Below are positions 24,722 to 34,179 of a DNA stretch of 64,000 bases, piece by piece. Source of the stretch: Azophilus sp965215035 (GTDB taxonomy: Bacteria; Pseudomonadota; Gammaproteobacteria; Pseudomonadales; Azotimanducaceae). A model generated the notes under the pieces. It searched no databases. It had not been told where the DNA came from and saw only the letters and a program-made list of their open reading frames with translations. The DNA is taken from the NCBI GenBank assembly GCA_965215035.1, contig OZ244040.1, forward strand, positions 3,472,001 to 3,536,000, in the 5' to 3' direction. Both the position numbers and the translations under genes were made by a program. Each line of letters begins with the position of its first letter. The first letter of the stretch is position 1.

Positions 24722-25888
24722 CTAGCGCCTCACCGCCCGCAACGCATCGACGATGGTCAGGCGCCATGCAGCCAGCGACGGAACCGCGCCGACCACCAAC
24801 CCAAGCAGCAGAGAGAGCCCAAGCGCGAACGCCGTAGTGCCCCAGCTAACCTCGAACTCGCCAAGAAGGTTCTGTAGTTGTGGCCCCACGGCCGCCGCCA
24901 CCGCAACTGCCACCAGGATGCCGAGCGCCGCGCCGAACAGGCACAGCAGCACGGCCTCCGCCACCATCAGCCGGGCCACGGCCCCATCGGTAAAACCCAG
25001 GGTCTTCAACACCGCCAATTCCGGGATGCGTTCGCGCAATCCCTGGGCCATGGTGTTGCCGGTGAGCAGCAGTATGGTGAAAAACACCGCCCCCAATATC
25101 CCCGACACCATCAGTTCGATATCGCCAAGCTGTTCCGCGAATTGTCGGTTGTACTCGGCTTCTGTGGAGGTTCGCGTGGGATTCAGGGAATTCTCGAACA
25201 GCTTATCGATGGCGCCGGCGATCTCGGCCGCCCGATCGGTGTCGGTGACCCGCACGATGAACCATCCCACCGTTCCCGGGCCAAACTCGTTGGCCTCGCT
25301 GAAGTAGTCGTAATGGAACAGGAATTCCATCGGCTCCGGCTCGTTCTCCGGCCCCCGATAGGTACCCACCAGGTCGAACTCCCACAGTCGGCTGCCGTCG
25401 CGCCGGGCATAGATCTGGCCCTGCAATGGAATCTTGTCACCCACCTTCCAGCCGTATTTCTCCGCCAGCGAGGCCGGTGCCACGGCTCCGGTGCGGGTGC
25501 GTTCGAACGCCTCGAGATGGGCCGGGTCAATGACCAGGTCGGGGTACAGATCGAACCAGTCGGCGGGTTGCACCGGGAACTGTGGAAAGAAGTTGCGCGA
25601 ATCCTGGTAGACGCCGCCGAACCAATCGGCGTGGGCCGCATTGTCGACCCCGTCCACCGATTCGATTTGTTGCAGGGCAGCCACGGGCAAGGGTTCGATA
25701 ATGGAGTATTTCGGGGCCACCACCAGTCGGTCAATGCCGGGCTGGCTGAACCCTCCCCCGCTGAACGCCTGCGTAGCCGTGCGCAACAGCGTGAACAGGA
25801 GAAAGGCGACCAGCACCGAAAACAGGGTAAGCGTCGTGCGCATTTTGCGGCGGAAGAGGCTCGACCACACCAGGCCCATCCTGCTCAT
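24722..25888 (-). CDS. ABC exporter permease, FtsX/MacB type (first permease)
   Basis: A 388-residue paralogue of the next permease with the same plan: one N-terminal helix, a large periplasmic domain, three C-terminal helices, and a terminal SLAAWRLTIVDALRAVRR. It overlaps the ATPase gene by four bases. The two permeases would form a heterodimer above two copies of the ATPase, resembling DevBCA/MacAB-like exporters. The cargo (lipid, peptide or drug) is unknown. Confidence 0.92.
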   Translation of the reverse strand: MSRMGLVWSSLFRRKMRTTLTLFSVLVAFLLFTLLRTATQAFSGGGFSQPGIDRLVVAPKYSIIEPLPVAALQQIESVDGVDNAAHADWFGGVYQDSRNFFPQFPVQPADWFDLYPDLVIDPAHLEAFERTRTGAVAPASLAEKYGWKVGDKIPLQGQIYARRDGSRLWEFDLVGTYRGPENEPEPMEFLFHYDYFSEANEFGPGTVGWFIVRVTDTDRAAEIAGAIDKLFENSLNPTRTSTEAEYNRQFAEQLGDIELMVSGILGAVFFTILLLTGNTMAQGLRERIPELAVLKTLGFTDGAVARLMVAEAVLLCLFGAALGILVAVAVAAAVGPQLQNLLGEFEVSWGTTAFALGLSLLLGLVVGAVPSLAAWRLTIVDALRAVRR

Positions 25889-26616
25889 GCCGACCGCCCC
25901 GTGAGCTTGCCCTTGTCCATGTACAGGGTGTGATCGGCGTGTTCCGCCGCCTTGGGGTCGTGGGTGACGATGATGATGGTCTTGCCATGCTCCCGGTTCA
26001 GAACTTCAAGCAACTCCAGTATCTCGTCCGCGGACTCCCGATCGAGGTCTCCGGTTGGTTCGTCACACAGCAGCAGCTTTGGGTCAGCAACGATGGCCCG
26101 GGCAATGGCCACCCGCTGCTGCTGGCCGCCGGAAAGTTCTCCCGGTTTGTGGCCCGCCCGATCGGCAAGCCCCACGACCTCCAGGGCGGTGGCGGCGTTC
26201 CTACGCCTTTGCCTACCGGACAGCCGCGTTAGCAGCAGGGGAAGCTCCACGTTGCGCTGGGCATTCAGGACGGGCAGGAGGTTGTAGAACTGGAAGATGA
26301 AGCCGACGTTCTCCGAGCGCCACCCGGCGAGTTCGCGGCCGCTCATGCCGTTAAGCGCCCGGCCGCCCACTTCCACGGTGCCGGCCGTCGGGTGATCCAG
26401 CCCGCCGATGAGGTTAAGCAGCGTTGTTTTGCCCGACCCGGAAGGGCCCATGAGAGCGAGAAAGTCGCCTTCCCGTATATCGAGATCGATGCCCGTCAGC
26501 ACCTCCACGGTTTCCCTGCCCTTCAGAAAACCCTTCTCCACGCCCCGGCAACTCACCAGATCCACCTCGGTCGCGGGTTTAGGCGCCGCGGTGCTTGGGC
26601 TTGTTTGCTGCTTCAT
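25885..26616 (-). CDS. ABC exporter ATP-binding protein, LolD/MacB type
   Basis: A 243-residue ATPase. Walker A is GPSGSGKTT, the signature LSGGQQQRVAIARAIV, Walker B KLLLCDEPTGDLDRES, with the H-loop VTHDPKAAEH. The motif LNLIGGLDHPTAG is typical of the MacB/LolD branch that works with FtsX-like permeases. It begins MKQQTSPSTAAPKPATEVDL, an extended N-terminus. A 234-base spacer with hairpin repeats separates it from the adaptor gene upstream. Confidence 0.94.
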   Translation of the reverse strand: MKQQTSPSTAAPKPATEVDLVSCRGVEKGFLKGRETVEVLTGIDLDIREGDFLALMGPSGSGKTTLLNLIGGLDHPTAGTVEVGGRALNGMSGRELAGWRSENVGFIFQFYNLLPVLNAQRNVELPLLLTRLSGRQRRRNAATALEVVGLADRAGHKPGELSGGQQQRVAIARAIVADPKLLLCDEPTGDLDRESADEILELLEVLNREHGKTIIIVTHDPKAAEHADHTLYMDKGKLTGRSA

Positions 26617-26760
26617 CTGGTCGTTACCTAGTGCCTAGCCTGGGTGCCCGGCCCCTGCTGCCAGCCTGTTCGGCCAGGGTTGTGTCGACTATGCGAGGGG
26701 TGTGCCACCCTGCTCCCGGGCTGAGGTTCTGCCGACCTCCGCCTCCGCGGTGATTTCCTG

Positions 26761-26849
26761 GTGCCCCCTCGCGCTCCCCGGCTGAGGGCCTTTTCTTGCG
26801 AGGGGGTTCCCCCTCGCGCTCCCCGGCTGAGGGCTCTCTTCTTGCGGGG
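26761..26849 (-). repeat. 45-bp hairpin repeat, two copies in reverse orientation
   Basis: CCCCGGCTGAGGG recurs with a 45-base period (26776 and 26821). Between the copies GCGAGGGGG-TT-CCCCCTCGC (26798-26817) is a perfect long hairpin. A third weaker copy lies around 26690-26730. The same family, inverted, lies at 28178-28305 on the other side of the adaptor gene. Confidence 0.75.
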
Positions 26850-26850
26850 C

Positions 26851-28131
26851 CTATTCGTTGTCATTATCCGGTCCAGGGTTGCCAAAGGATACCCTCGCGC
26901 CCTCGGCGAGGCTCGCTAGCAGTTGCTTGGATAGATCTGCCACCACGCGTTCGCCGTTGGCCAGGCCGTCGAGAACCTGCACCCGGGCACCCCGGGGGTC
27001 CCCCGGCACGACCGACCGCCGGGCGAGTTCGCCGTCGGCGATCACCATGACGAATTCGCCCTGTTTGTCCCGGGCGATGGCGCCGCTAGGCACCAGCACA
27101 CCACGCGGCGTCTGCACCGACACGGGGGCGTCCCTATCCGCCAGAAAGGCGACCCGCACCCCCATATCCGGCAATACTCGCTCGTCGCGCTCGACGAAGC
27201 CGATACGCACCCGGACGGTGGCCTTGTTGCGATCAGCCGCTGGAATAATGGCGATGACCTTCGCGGCAAAACCATCGTCCGGATAGGCGTTAAGCGCTAC
27301 GCGCACCGGCTGCCCACCGTAGACCCGGTTGATATAGGACTCGTTAACGTCCACTTCGACTTCCAGGGAACCCATGTCGACGATCGTGCAAATGCCCGTG
27401 CGCGTGAAGCCCCCGCCGGCAGACACCGGCGAGATCATTTCCCCAGGCTGTGCCGCCTTGGCGATGACAATTCCGGCAAAGGGGGCCCGGATCCGCATAT
27501 CCTCGACAACGCGCCGTTGTACCGCAACGCTACGCTCGGCCACCACGATGTCCTGGCGCGTGCTCTCCAGCCGGGCGATCAGGGCCTCCACCGACAGCGC
27601 GTCCCGGTCAAGGTCCGCACGGCTTGCCAGTTCACGTTCGGCAAGTTCTTCCGTGCGTCGCAGATCGAGGTGCGCCTGCCTGAGTTGCACATCGGTCTCG
27701 CGCAGATAAGTCCGCGCCGCTTCGAGTTGCGCCTGGGCCAGTTCCAATTGTGCTCGGGGGATACTGTCGTCCAGCCGGGCGAGAAGCTGGCCTTCCGCAA
27801 CCACAACGCCCTCCTCGATCAGCACCTCAACGACCTTCCCCGTCGCCTTGCTGCTTACCGTCGCCTGGCGGCGGGCCACCACGTAACCCGTCGCATCGAG
27901 CACACTCGGCCCCCCGGTCGCCGGCGCCGTCTGGGCCACGGCGGTGCTGACCGACAGCACGCCGTCCTCACCCGGCAGCGCAAAGAACCACAGCACGAAC
28001 CCCGAACCACCAGCCAACGCAATGAACAGGAACCACTTAAACGGCCGCGCACCGGAAACCGGCTGCTCCGACCGATCGATCTTCAGTTCATCCAACAGCG
28101 CTTTCTTGTCGGACTCCGAACCCGGGTGCAT
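26851..28131 (-). CDS. MacA/HlyD-like periplasmic adaptor of the ABC exporter
   Basis: A 426-residue adaptor with a cytosolic N-terminus (residues 1-30), one membrane anchor (WFLFIALAGGSGFVLWFFAL), lipoyl halves (VSSKATGKVVEVLIEEGVVV; APFAGIVIAKAAQPGEMI), a helical hairpin rich in Ala, Glu and Arg (about 130-220), and beta-barrel domains. It would link the FtsX-type permeases to an outer-membrane channel encoded elsewhere. It is upstream of the ATPase and both permeases on the same strand and is flanked by oppositely oriented hairpin repeats, which may affect mRNA ends or stability. Confidence 0.92.
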   Translation of the reverse strand: MHPGSESDKKALLDELKIDRSEQPVSGARPFKWFLFIALAGGSGFVLWFFALPGEDGVLSVSTAVAQTAPATGGPSVLDATGYVVARRQATVSSKATGKVVEVLIEEGVVVAEGQLLARLDDSIPRAQLELAQAQLEAARTYLRETDVQLRQAHLDLRRTEELAERELASRADLDRDALSVEALIARLESTRQDIVVAERSVAVQRRVVEDMRIRAPFAGIVIAKAAQPGEMISPVSAGGGFTRTGICTIVDMGSLEVEVDVNESYINRVYGGQPVRVALNAYPDDGFAAKVIAIIPAADRNKATVRVRIGFVERDERVLPDMGVRVAFLADRDAPVSVQTPRGVLVPSGAIARDKQGEFVMVIADGELARRSVVPGDPRGARVQVLDGLANGERVVADLSKQLLASLAEGARVSFGNPGPDNDNE

Positions 28132-28177
28132 TAACCGGCATCCAACGTTTCAACCCGCACAGTTTAACAGCTTGGGG

Positions 28178-28305
28178 AGAGCCTTCAGCCGGGGGTGCGC
28201 GAGGGGGCACCCCTCGCATGAAAGAGCCCTCAGCCGGGGTGCGCGAGGGGGCACCCCTCGCATGAAAGAGCCTTCAGCCGGGGTGCGCGAGGGGGCATCG
28301 CTGTG
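28178..28305 (+). repeat. 45-bp tandem hairpin repeats, three forward copies
   Basis: Units start AGAGCC at 28178, 28223 and 28267 (45 and 44 bases). Each contains CAGCCGGGG and in the first two the perfect hairpin GCGAGGGG-GCA-CCCCTCGC (28199-28217 in unit 1). Degenerate relatives occur near 28331-28365 and 28509-28535. There are no unique spacers, so this is not a CRISPR array. Confidence 0.8.
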
Positions 28306-28379
28306 CTGGAAGGTGCCGACCACCTTGCACGGCCTCAGTCGGGAGCGCGAGAGGACACCCGGTGCCGGGGGTGGCCGAT

Positions 28380-28442
28380 GGCTAGGGGGCGATTCGAACG
28401 ACCACCACTCAGGACTACGAGTACCCGTTGAGCTACCTGGCC
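28380..28442 (-). pseudogene. Degenerate tRNA-like element
   Basis: Read on the minus strand, GGCCAGG and CCTAGCC make an acceptor stem with one mismatch. TA-GCTC-AACGGGTA resembles a D arm, ACTC/GAGT an anticodon-like stem with an eight-base loop, and TTCGAAT an exact T loop. The whole is only 63 bases, lacking about a dozen bases including the second strand of the D stem, and has no encoded CCA in place. It looks like a decayed tRNA or a tRNA-derived attachment-site remnant. Confidence 0.45.
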
Positions 28443-28697
28443 GAATGGACGAATATCATAGGGGTCGCGGGAGGCTGGGGCAGTGTCCCATCGCGCCCGC
28501 CGGGGTGGGTCATCCCTCAGCCGGGAGCGCGAGACATACAACGAATTCCCGTTTCCCGTGACGGACAACCTCCGGGCGGGCACACCGCACTCACCCACCG
28601 AACGCCAATCGGGCTTGCCTCGCCCATTTCCCCCATCCCCAACAGTACGGGCGCGGATGCATGCATCCGCAACGGGCCGTGTTAGGGTGTCGGAATC

Positions 28698-29888
28698 ATG
28701 GCGGAACGATCGGCGCGCATTCTGCACGGCATCGACGAGATCGAGCCGGAGGTTTGGGACCGCTGCGCGAACCCGGCGGGCGAGCCCTTCAACCCCTTCC
28801 TTGCGCACAGCTTTCTGCACGCCCTGGAAGCCAGTGGCAGCGCCACCGCGCACACCGGCTGGCAGCCCTTCCACCTAGTGCTCAACGAGGGCGAGCGCCT
28901 GCTCGGGGTGGTACCAATGTACGCGAAGGGGCATTCCCAGGGTGAATACGTCTTCGACCACGCCTGGGCCAACGCCTGGCACCGGGCCGGGGGCAGCTAT
29001 TATCCCAAGCTACAGGGCAGCGTGCCGTTCACGCCGGCGACGGGCCGACGCCTACTCTCGGCGAGCGGTCACCCGGAAATAGAACAGGGCCTGCTGGGCG
29101 CCTGTGCCCAGGTTGCCGAGCAGGCCGGCGTATCCTCGCTACACTTCACCTTCATGCCGGAGCGCCAATGGCTGCTGGCCGGCGAGCTCGGTTTCTTGCG
29201 GCGCATCGATCAGCAATACCATTGGCACAATGCGGGCTACGACAACTTCGAGGCCTTTCTAGCCGAGCTCACCTCCAAGAAGCGCAAAAACCTCCGGCGC
29301 GAGCGCCGCGATGCCCTCGCCCACGACATCTCCGTGGAATGGGTCACCGGCACCGACCTCACCGAAGCGCACTGGGATGCCTTCTATCGCTTCTATGTGG
29401 ACACCGGATCGAGAAAATGGGGTGCGCCCTACCTAACCCGCAAGTTCTTCAGCCTAGTCGGCGAATCGATGGCCGAGCACACACTGCTGGTGATGTGCAA
29501 GCGCGCCGGCCGATACATCGCCGGGGCGCTCAACTTCATCGGCGGCGATGCCCTGTATGGCCGCAACTGGGGATGCATCGAAGACCATCGCTTCCTGCAC
29601 TTCGAAGCCTGCTACTACCAGGCCATCGAGTTCGCCATCGCCCACGGGCTAGCGCGGGTGGAGGCCGGTGCCCAGGGGCCACACAAGGTGGCGCGGGGTT
29701 ACCTGCCACAGACGACGTACAGCGCCCACTGGATCCGGGACCAGGGCCTGCGTGCGGCGGTGGCCCGGTTTCTGAACCAAGAACGCCACCAGGTGCGGCA
29801 GGACATGGCGTGGATTGAACGGCACGGCCCGTTCAAGTCCGGCATTGCCGTAGAGGCGATCCCTGGGCTAGAACGCCGGGATACCTGA
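28698..29888 (+). CDS. FemAB-like/GNAT-fold acyltransferase (DUF482 type)
   Basis: A 396-residue soluble protein. Its N-terminal part (FNPFLAHSFLHALEASGSAT; GWQPFHLVL) and the C-terminal block FEACYYQAIEFAIAHGLARV with EAGAQGPHKVARGYLPQTTY match what is known as the peptidoglycan-recognition/FemAB-like family (PF04339). The basic segment ELTSKKRKNLRRERRDAL lies at about 200. It probably transfers an acyl or aminoacyl group, but the acceptor is unknown. The gene has its own transcription unit after the repeat-rich spacer. Confidence 0.82.
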   Translation: MAERSARILHGIDEIEPEVWDRCANPAGEPFNPFLAHSFLHALEASGSATAHTGWQPFHLVLNEGERLLGVVPMYAKGHSQGEYVFDHAWANAWHRAGGSYYPKLQGSVPFTPATGRRLLSASGHPEIEQGLLGACAQVAEQAGVSSLHFTFMPERQWLLAGELGFLRRIDQQYHWHNAGYDNFEAFLAELTSKKRKNLRRERRDALAHDISVEWVTGTDLTEAHWDAFYRFYVDTGSRKWGAPYLTRKFFSLVGESMAEHTLLVMCKRAGRYIAGALNFIGGDALYGRNWGCIEDHRFLHFEACYYQAIEFAIAHGLARVEAGAQGPHKVARGYLPQTTYSAHWIRDQGLRAAVARFLNQERHQVRQDMAWIERHGPFKSGIAVEAIPGLERRDT

Positions 29889-29987
29889 TTTAGCCTGCTA
29901 TTCCAGCAAACCGTCGCTAGATCGAGGCGGGCGGCGAGTCCTAGGGCCATCCGCGTCCTGATTTGGCGTGCTATCCAGCAAACCCTC
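29884..29987 (+). repeat. Imperfect direct repeat of about 31 bp
   Basis: CCTGATTTAGCCTGCTATTCCAGCAAACC (29884 on, in two overlapping stretches of 20 or fewer shared bases) is repeated at 29957-29987 with a few changes, straddling the stop of the preceding gene. No known element. Confidence 0.5.
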
Positions 29988-30043
29988 AACAGGGCTGGCC
30001 CGCCAGGCGCCGGAAGCGGGGCCGTGGCGGGTCTATCCCGGGG

Positions 30044-30502
30044 TCAGCGGTCCGGTCGCTTTTCCGCATCCTCAGGCTGCTCCCCCCGAGCTGAGGGTGG
30101 GCGAGAAGGGTTGGGACTCCCGCTACCTTGTGCATCCGCATCTTCGGGTTGCTCCGCCCCAGCCTCTGCGCTCGCCGGGGCTTGGGCCGATAGCGGCGCC
30201 CCGGTCCAGGGGTTGTCGTCTTCGACCGTCTCGTTCGGCCAGTCGGCAAACGGGAAGGGGCGCACTTCCGTATTGAATGTCTGGAAGCGGAGCAACGCAT
30301 AGAAATACGCACTCAGGTTGTTGCCGAATTGCAACAGCCGCCAGTTCACACGGCCCGTGAACAGCACCAACAGGAACTGAACAACAACCACCACCACCCA
30401 CACCAATTCAACAACCCCGTAGACAATGGCAAAGAACACCATGTATAGCGCCCGCAACCACACAGAGCGCCGGGTGAGCCGCTCCTTGATCTGTTCGTCC
30501 AT
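30044..30502 (-). CDS. DUF4389 membrane protein
   Basis: From the ATG at 30502, with AGGA eight to eleven bases upstream, the protein has 152 residues. It carries two adjacent hydrophobic segments (LYMVFFAIVYGVVELVWVVV; VVQFLLVLFTG) and the typical DUF4389 block NWRLLQFGNNLSAYFYALLR, then FPFADWP. The C-terminal 50 residues are a disordered Pro/Ala/Glu-rich tail. An in-frame upstream extension (to 30556) is less likely because the ribosome site fits 30502. The function of the family is not established. Confidence 0.85.
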   Translation of the reverse strand: MDEQIKERLTRRSVWLRALYMVFFAIVYGVVELVWVVVVVVQFLLVLFTGRVNWRLLQFGNNLSAYFYALLRFQTFNTEVRPFPFADWPNETVEDDNPWTGAPLSAQAPASAEAGAEQPEDADAQGSGSPNPSRPPSARGEQPEDAEKRPDR

Positions 30503-30752
30503 AATGTTTCCTATCATTTGGTTTCTCGCCTTCATACCTAGCAAAATCGATACCAATCGGTCTTTTTCGCGAGTTACACACCCAACCGGCCCAATGTGCT
30601 GGCCGATTCAGCCAAAATGCGGCCAAAATGCCCACATCCACCCAGAGCCTCCACCAGGATGGCCGGAACCCGCGGACGCACGCCGAAGCTTGTCCATCGG
30701 CAATGGCTTTCAATTATCATGCGAAGCCGCACCCCATGCCAGTTGACCACAA

Positions 30753-32132
<1,380 letters not shown>

Positions 32133-32350
32133 ACCCGATATTGCGCCAACGGCGGCAGTGTTCGCCCTAGATATTGCCCGTGCACGCCAGCGAGCAGCCA
32201 AGCGACGCGGCTACGGCGACTCCGCACCAGCCACGGGGGATGTCGACAGGTTGGTCAGGTGCCCCGTAGGACTTTCCAGCAGGTTCATACTTGAAAACCA
32301 CCTGTGCCAAGAAAAGCGGCCTAGGCAGCCTAGAGTGCACGGGCTGCGGG

Positions 32351-32356
32351 TATAAT
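32351..32356 (+). promoter_or_regulatory. Candidate -10 element TATAAT
   Basis: A perfect TATAAT lies 45 bases upstream of the ABC exporter start (32401). No good -35 is found at 16-18 bases, so the promoter call is tentative. Confidence 0.35.
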
Positions 32357-32400
32357 GTGGGGCCGCATTGCCGCGCCTCCAGACTCCCCTAGACCAGCCG

Positions 32401-34176
32401 ATGTTCAACTCGCTGCTTCGCCTGAAGCCCTACGTGCAACCCTACCGGCTACGCCTGTTTAGCGGCATCGCCAGCTTTGGCGTCGCGCGCGTCCTCGAGG
32501 CCCTCGTACCCTTCTTTTTGGCAGCGGGTATCGATCAGGTGGCGGGCGGCGACAGCGACGTGCTGATGCCGGTGCTCGGCATAGCGGCGGCTGTGGCCGG
32601 GCGCTATGCCTTCGTTACCTATGCCCGCTATTCCGTGCGCAGCGTCGGCATGCGGGTCGCCTTCGACCTGCGCGGTGCCCTGTACGGTGCCCTGCAGGAA
32701 CAAGGGTCGAGATTCTTCTCCAAACACACCATCGGCGACATGATGACCCGGGCGGTGGCCGATATCAGCCTGGTGCAGCGGCTTATCTCGATGGGCTCCA
32801 TTCTGCTCATCATCCTCGTCTACGCCTCCATCGTCGGCTTCGGTTTCATGCTCTACTACTCGCCGCTGCTCACCTTGCTGCTGCTGCCGCCGCTGCCGTT
32901 GGTCTACTACTACGCCAAGCACTCGTCGCGGCGCATGGGCGTCGCTTCGAAAGACATGCAGGATCGCCTCTCGGATCTCGGCGCACAGGTCCAAGAGAAC
33001 CTGTCCGGTATCCGCACCATTCAGGCCATGGTGCAGGAAGACAACGAGATCGCCCGCTTCGCCCGCGCCAACCGGAACTACACGGAAGCCTTCTACCGCC
33101 AAGCCCGCATCAATTCGCTAATGATGGCGTGGATGCCGAGCCTGGCCGCCCTGTGCTCCATCGCCATCCTCGGTTTCGGCGGTTATCTGGTGCTACAGGG
33201 CGACATGACACCCGGTGCCCTAGTGGCCTTCTTTATGTACGTGAACATGGTCGTACAACCGTTTCGGGTCGCCGGGTTCATGGTGAACCTGTTTCAACGT
33301 GCGGCGGTGGCCAGCGACCGGCTGTTCGAGGTATTGCGCCTCGACCCGGAGATCGGGGACAGGCCCACATCGGATGCGCCCGCCCAGATTCGCGGCGACC
33401 TGGAATTCCGGGGCTTGAGTTTCCGCTATGGCGGCGGCATGCCGCCGGTACTTGACGGCGTGAGCCTGTCGATACGCCAGGGCGAGTCGATCGCCATCAT
33501 GGGCCGGGTCGGCGCCGGCAAGACAACCTTGCTGAAACAGCTCGTGCGGCTGCTCGACCCGCCGCCTGGAACGGTTTTTGTCGATGGTGTCGACATTCAG
33601 GGCTATCCGCTCGCAAAGCTTCGCGACCAAGTGGCCATGGTGCCCCAGGATACGTTCCTGTTCAGCCAAACCTTAAGCGACAACCTATCCTACGACGACG
33701 CCAGCCGGGATATCGACCAAATCTGGAGCGCCGCCGACGCCGCCGGGCTGCGGGAAACCATCGAAGCCTTTCCAGACGGCATGGAAACAGTGGTTGGCGA
33801 GCGCGGCGTTACCCTGTCCGGAGGCCAGGCGCAACGCGCCACCCTGGCCCGGGGGTTGATCCGTGATGCGCCGGTGCTGCTGCTCGACGACTGCTTCTCA
33901 AGCGTGGACACCCAGACGGAGGAGAAGATTCTCACCGAACTACGCCGGCTGCGGCGCGGGAAAACCACCCTCCTGGTTTCGCACCGGGTGTCCACGGCCC
34001 GGCATTGCGACCGCATCGTCGTCATCGACGCGGGCAGCATCGTCGAGACCGGTAGCCACGACGAACTCATCGCCGGGGGCGGCTTCTATGTGGAGCTTGA
34101 ACGGATCCAGCGGGAGGGCGCCGGCGAGTCGGATTACCGAGGCGCACCGCTCGGCGTTGCGCTGGTCGGTCGATAG
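32401..34176 (+). CDS. ABC exporter half-transporter with degenerate catalytic site (MdlA-like)
   Basis: A 591-residue type IV (B-family) half-transporter: six helices in residues 1-310 and an ATPase domain with Walker A GRVGAGKTT, signature LSGGQAQRATLARGL and Walker B VLLLDDCFSSVDTQTEE. The catalytic Glu after Walker B is Asp, as in MdlA and other degenerate-site partners of heterodimeric exporters. The ATG at 32401 begins MFNSLLRLKPYVQPYRLRLF; an in-frame TTG at 32368 is a weaker alternative. The partner gene starts three bases after the stop. The transported compound is unknown (drug- or lipid-like by family). Confidence 0.92.
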   Translation: MFNSLLRLKPYVQPYRLRLFSGIASFGVARVLEALVPFFLAAGIDQVAGGDSDVLMPVLGIAAAVAGRYAFVTYARYSVRSVGMRVAFDLRGALYGALQEQGSRFFSKHTIGDMMTRAVADISLVQRLISMGSILLIILVYASIVGFGFMLYYSPLLTLLLLPPLPLVYYYAKHSSRRMGVASKDMQDRLSDLGAQVQENLSGIRTIQAMVQEDNEIARFARANRNYTEAFYRQARINSLMMAWMPSLAALCSIAILGFGGYLVLQGDMTPGALVAFFMYVNMVVQPFRVAGFMVNLFQRAAVASDRLFEVLRLDPEIGDRPTSDAPAQIRGDLEFRGLSFRYGGGMPPVLDGVSLSIRQGESIAIMGRVGAGKTTLLKQLVRLLDPPPGTVFVDGVDIQGYPLAKLRDQVAMVPQDTFLFSQTLSDNLSYDDASRDIDQIWSAADAAGLRETIEAFPDGMETVVGERGVTLSGGQAQRATLARGLIRDAPVLLLDDCFSSVDTQTEEKILTELRRLRRGKTTLLVSHRVSTARHCDRIVVIDAGSIVETGSHDELIAGGGFYVELERIQREGAGESDYRGAPLGVALVGR

Positions 34177-34179
34177 ACG

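Noticed and set aside
26628..26885. Repetitive peptide frame (ALSRGARGGTP repeats)
   Set aside because: It is just the 45-bp hairpin repeats translated; the sister frame at 27944-28561 behaves the same way.
28178..28305. Tandem repeats considered as a CRISPR array
   Set aside because: Units are contiguous, with no unique spacers and no cas genes nearby.
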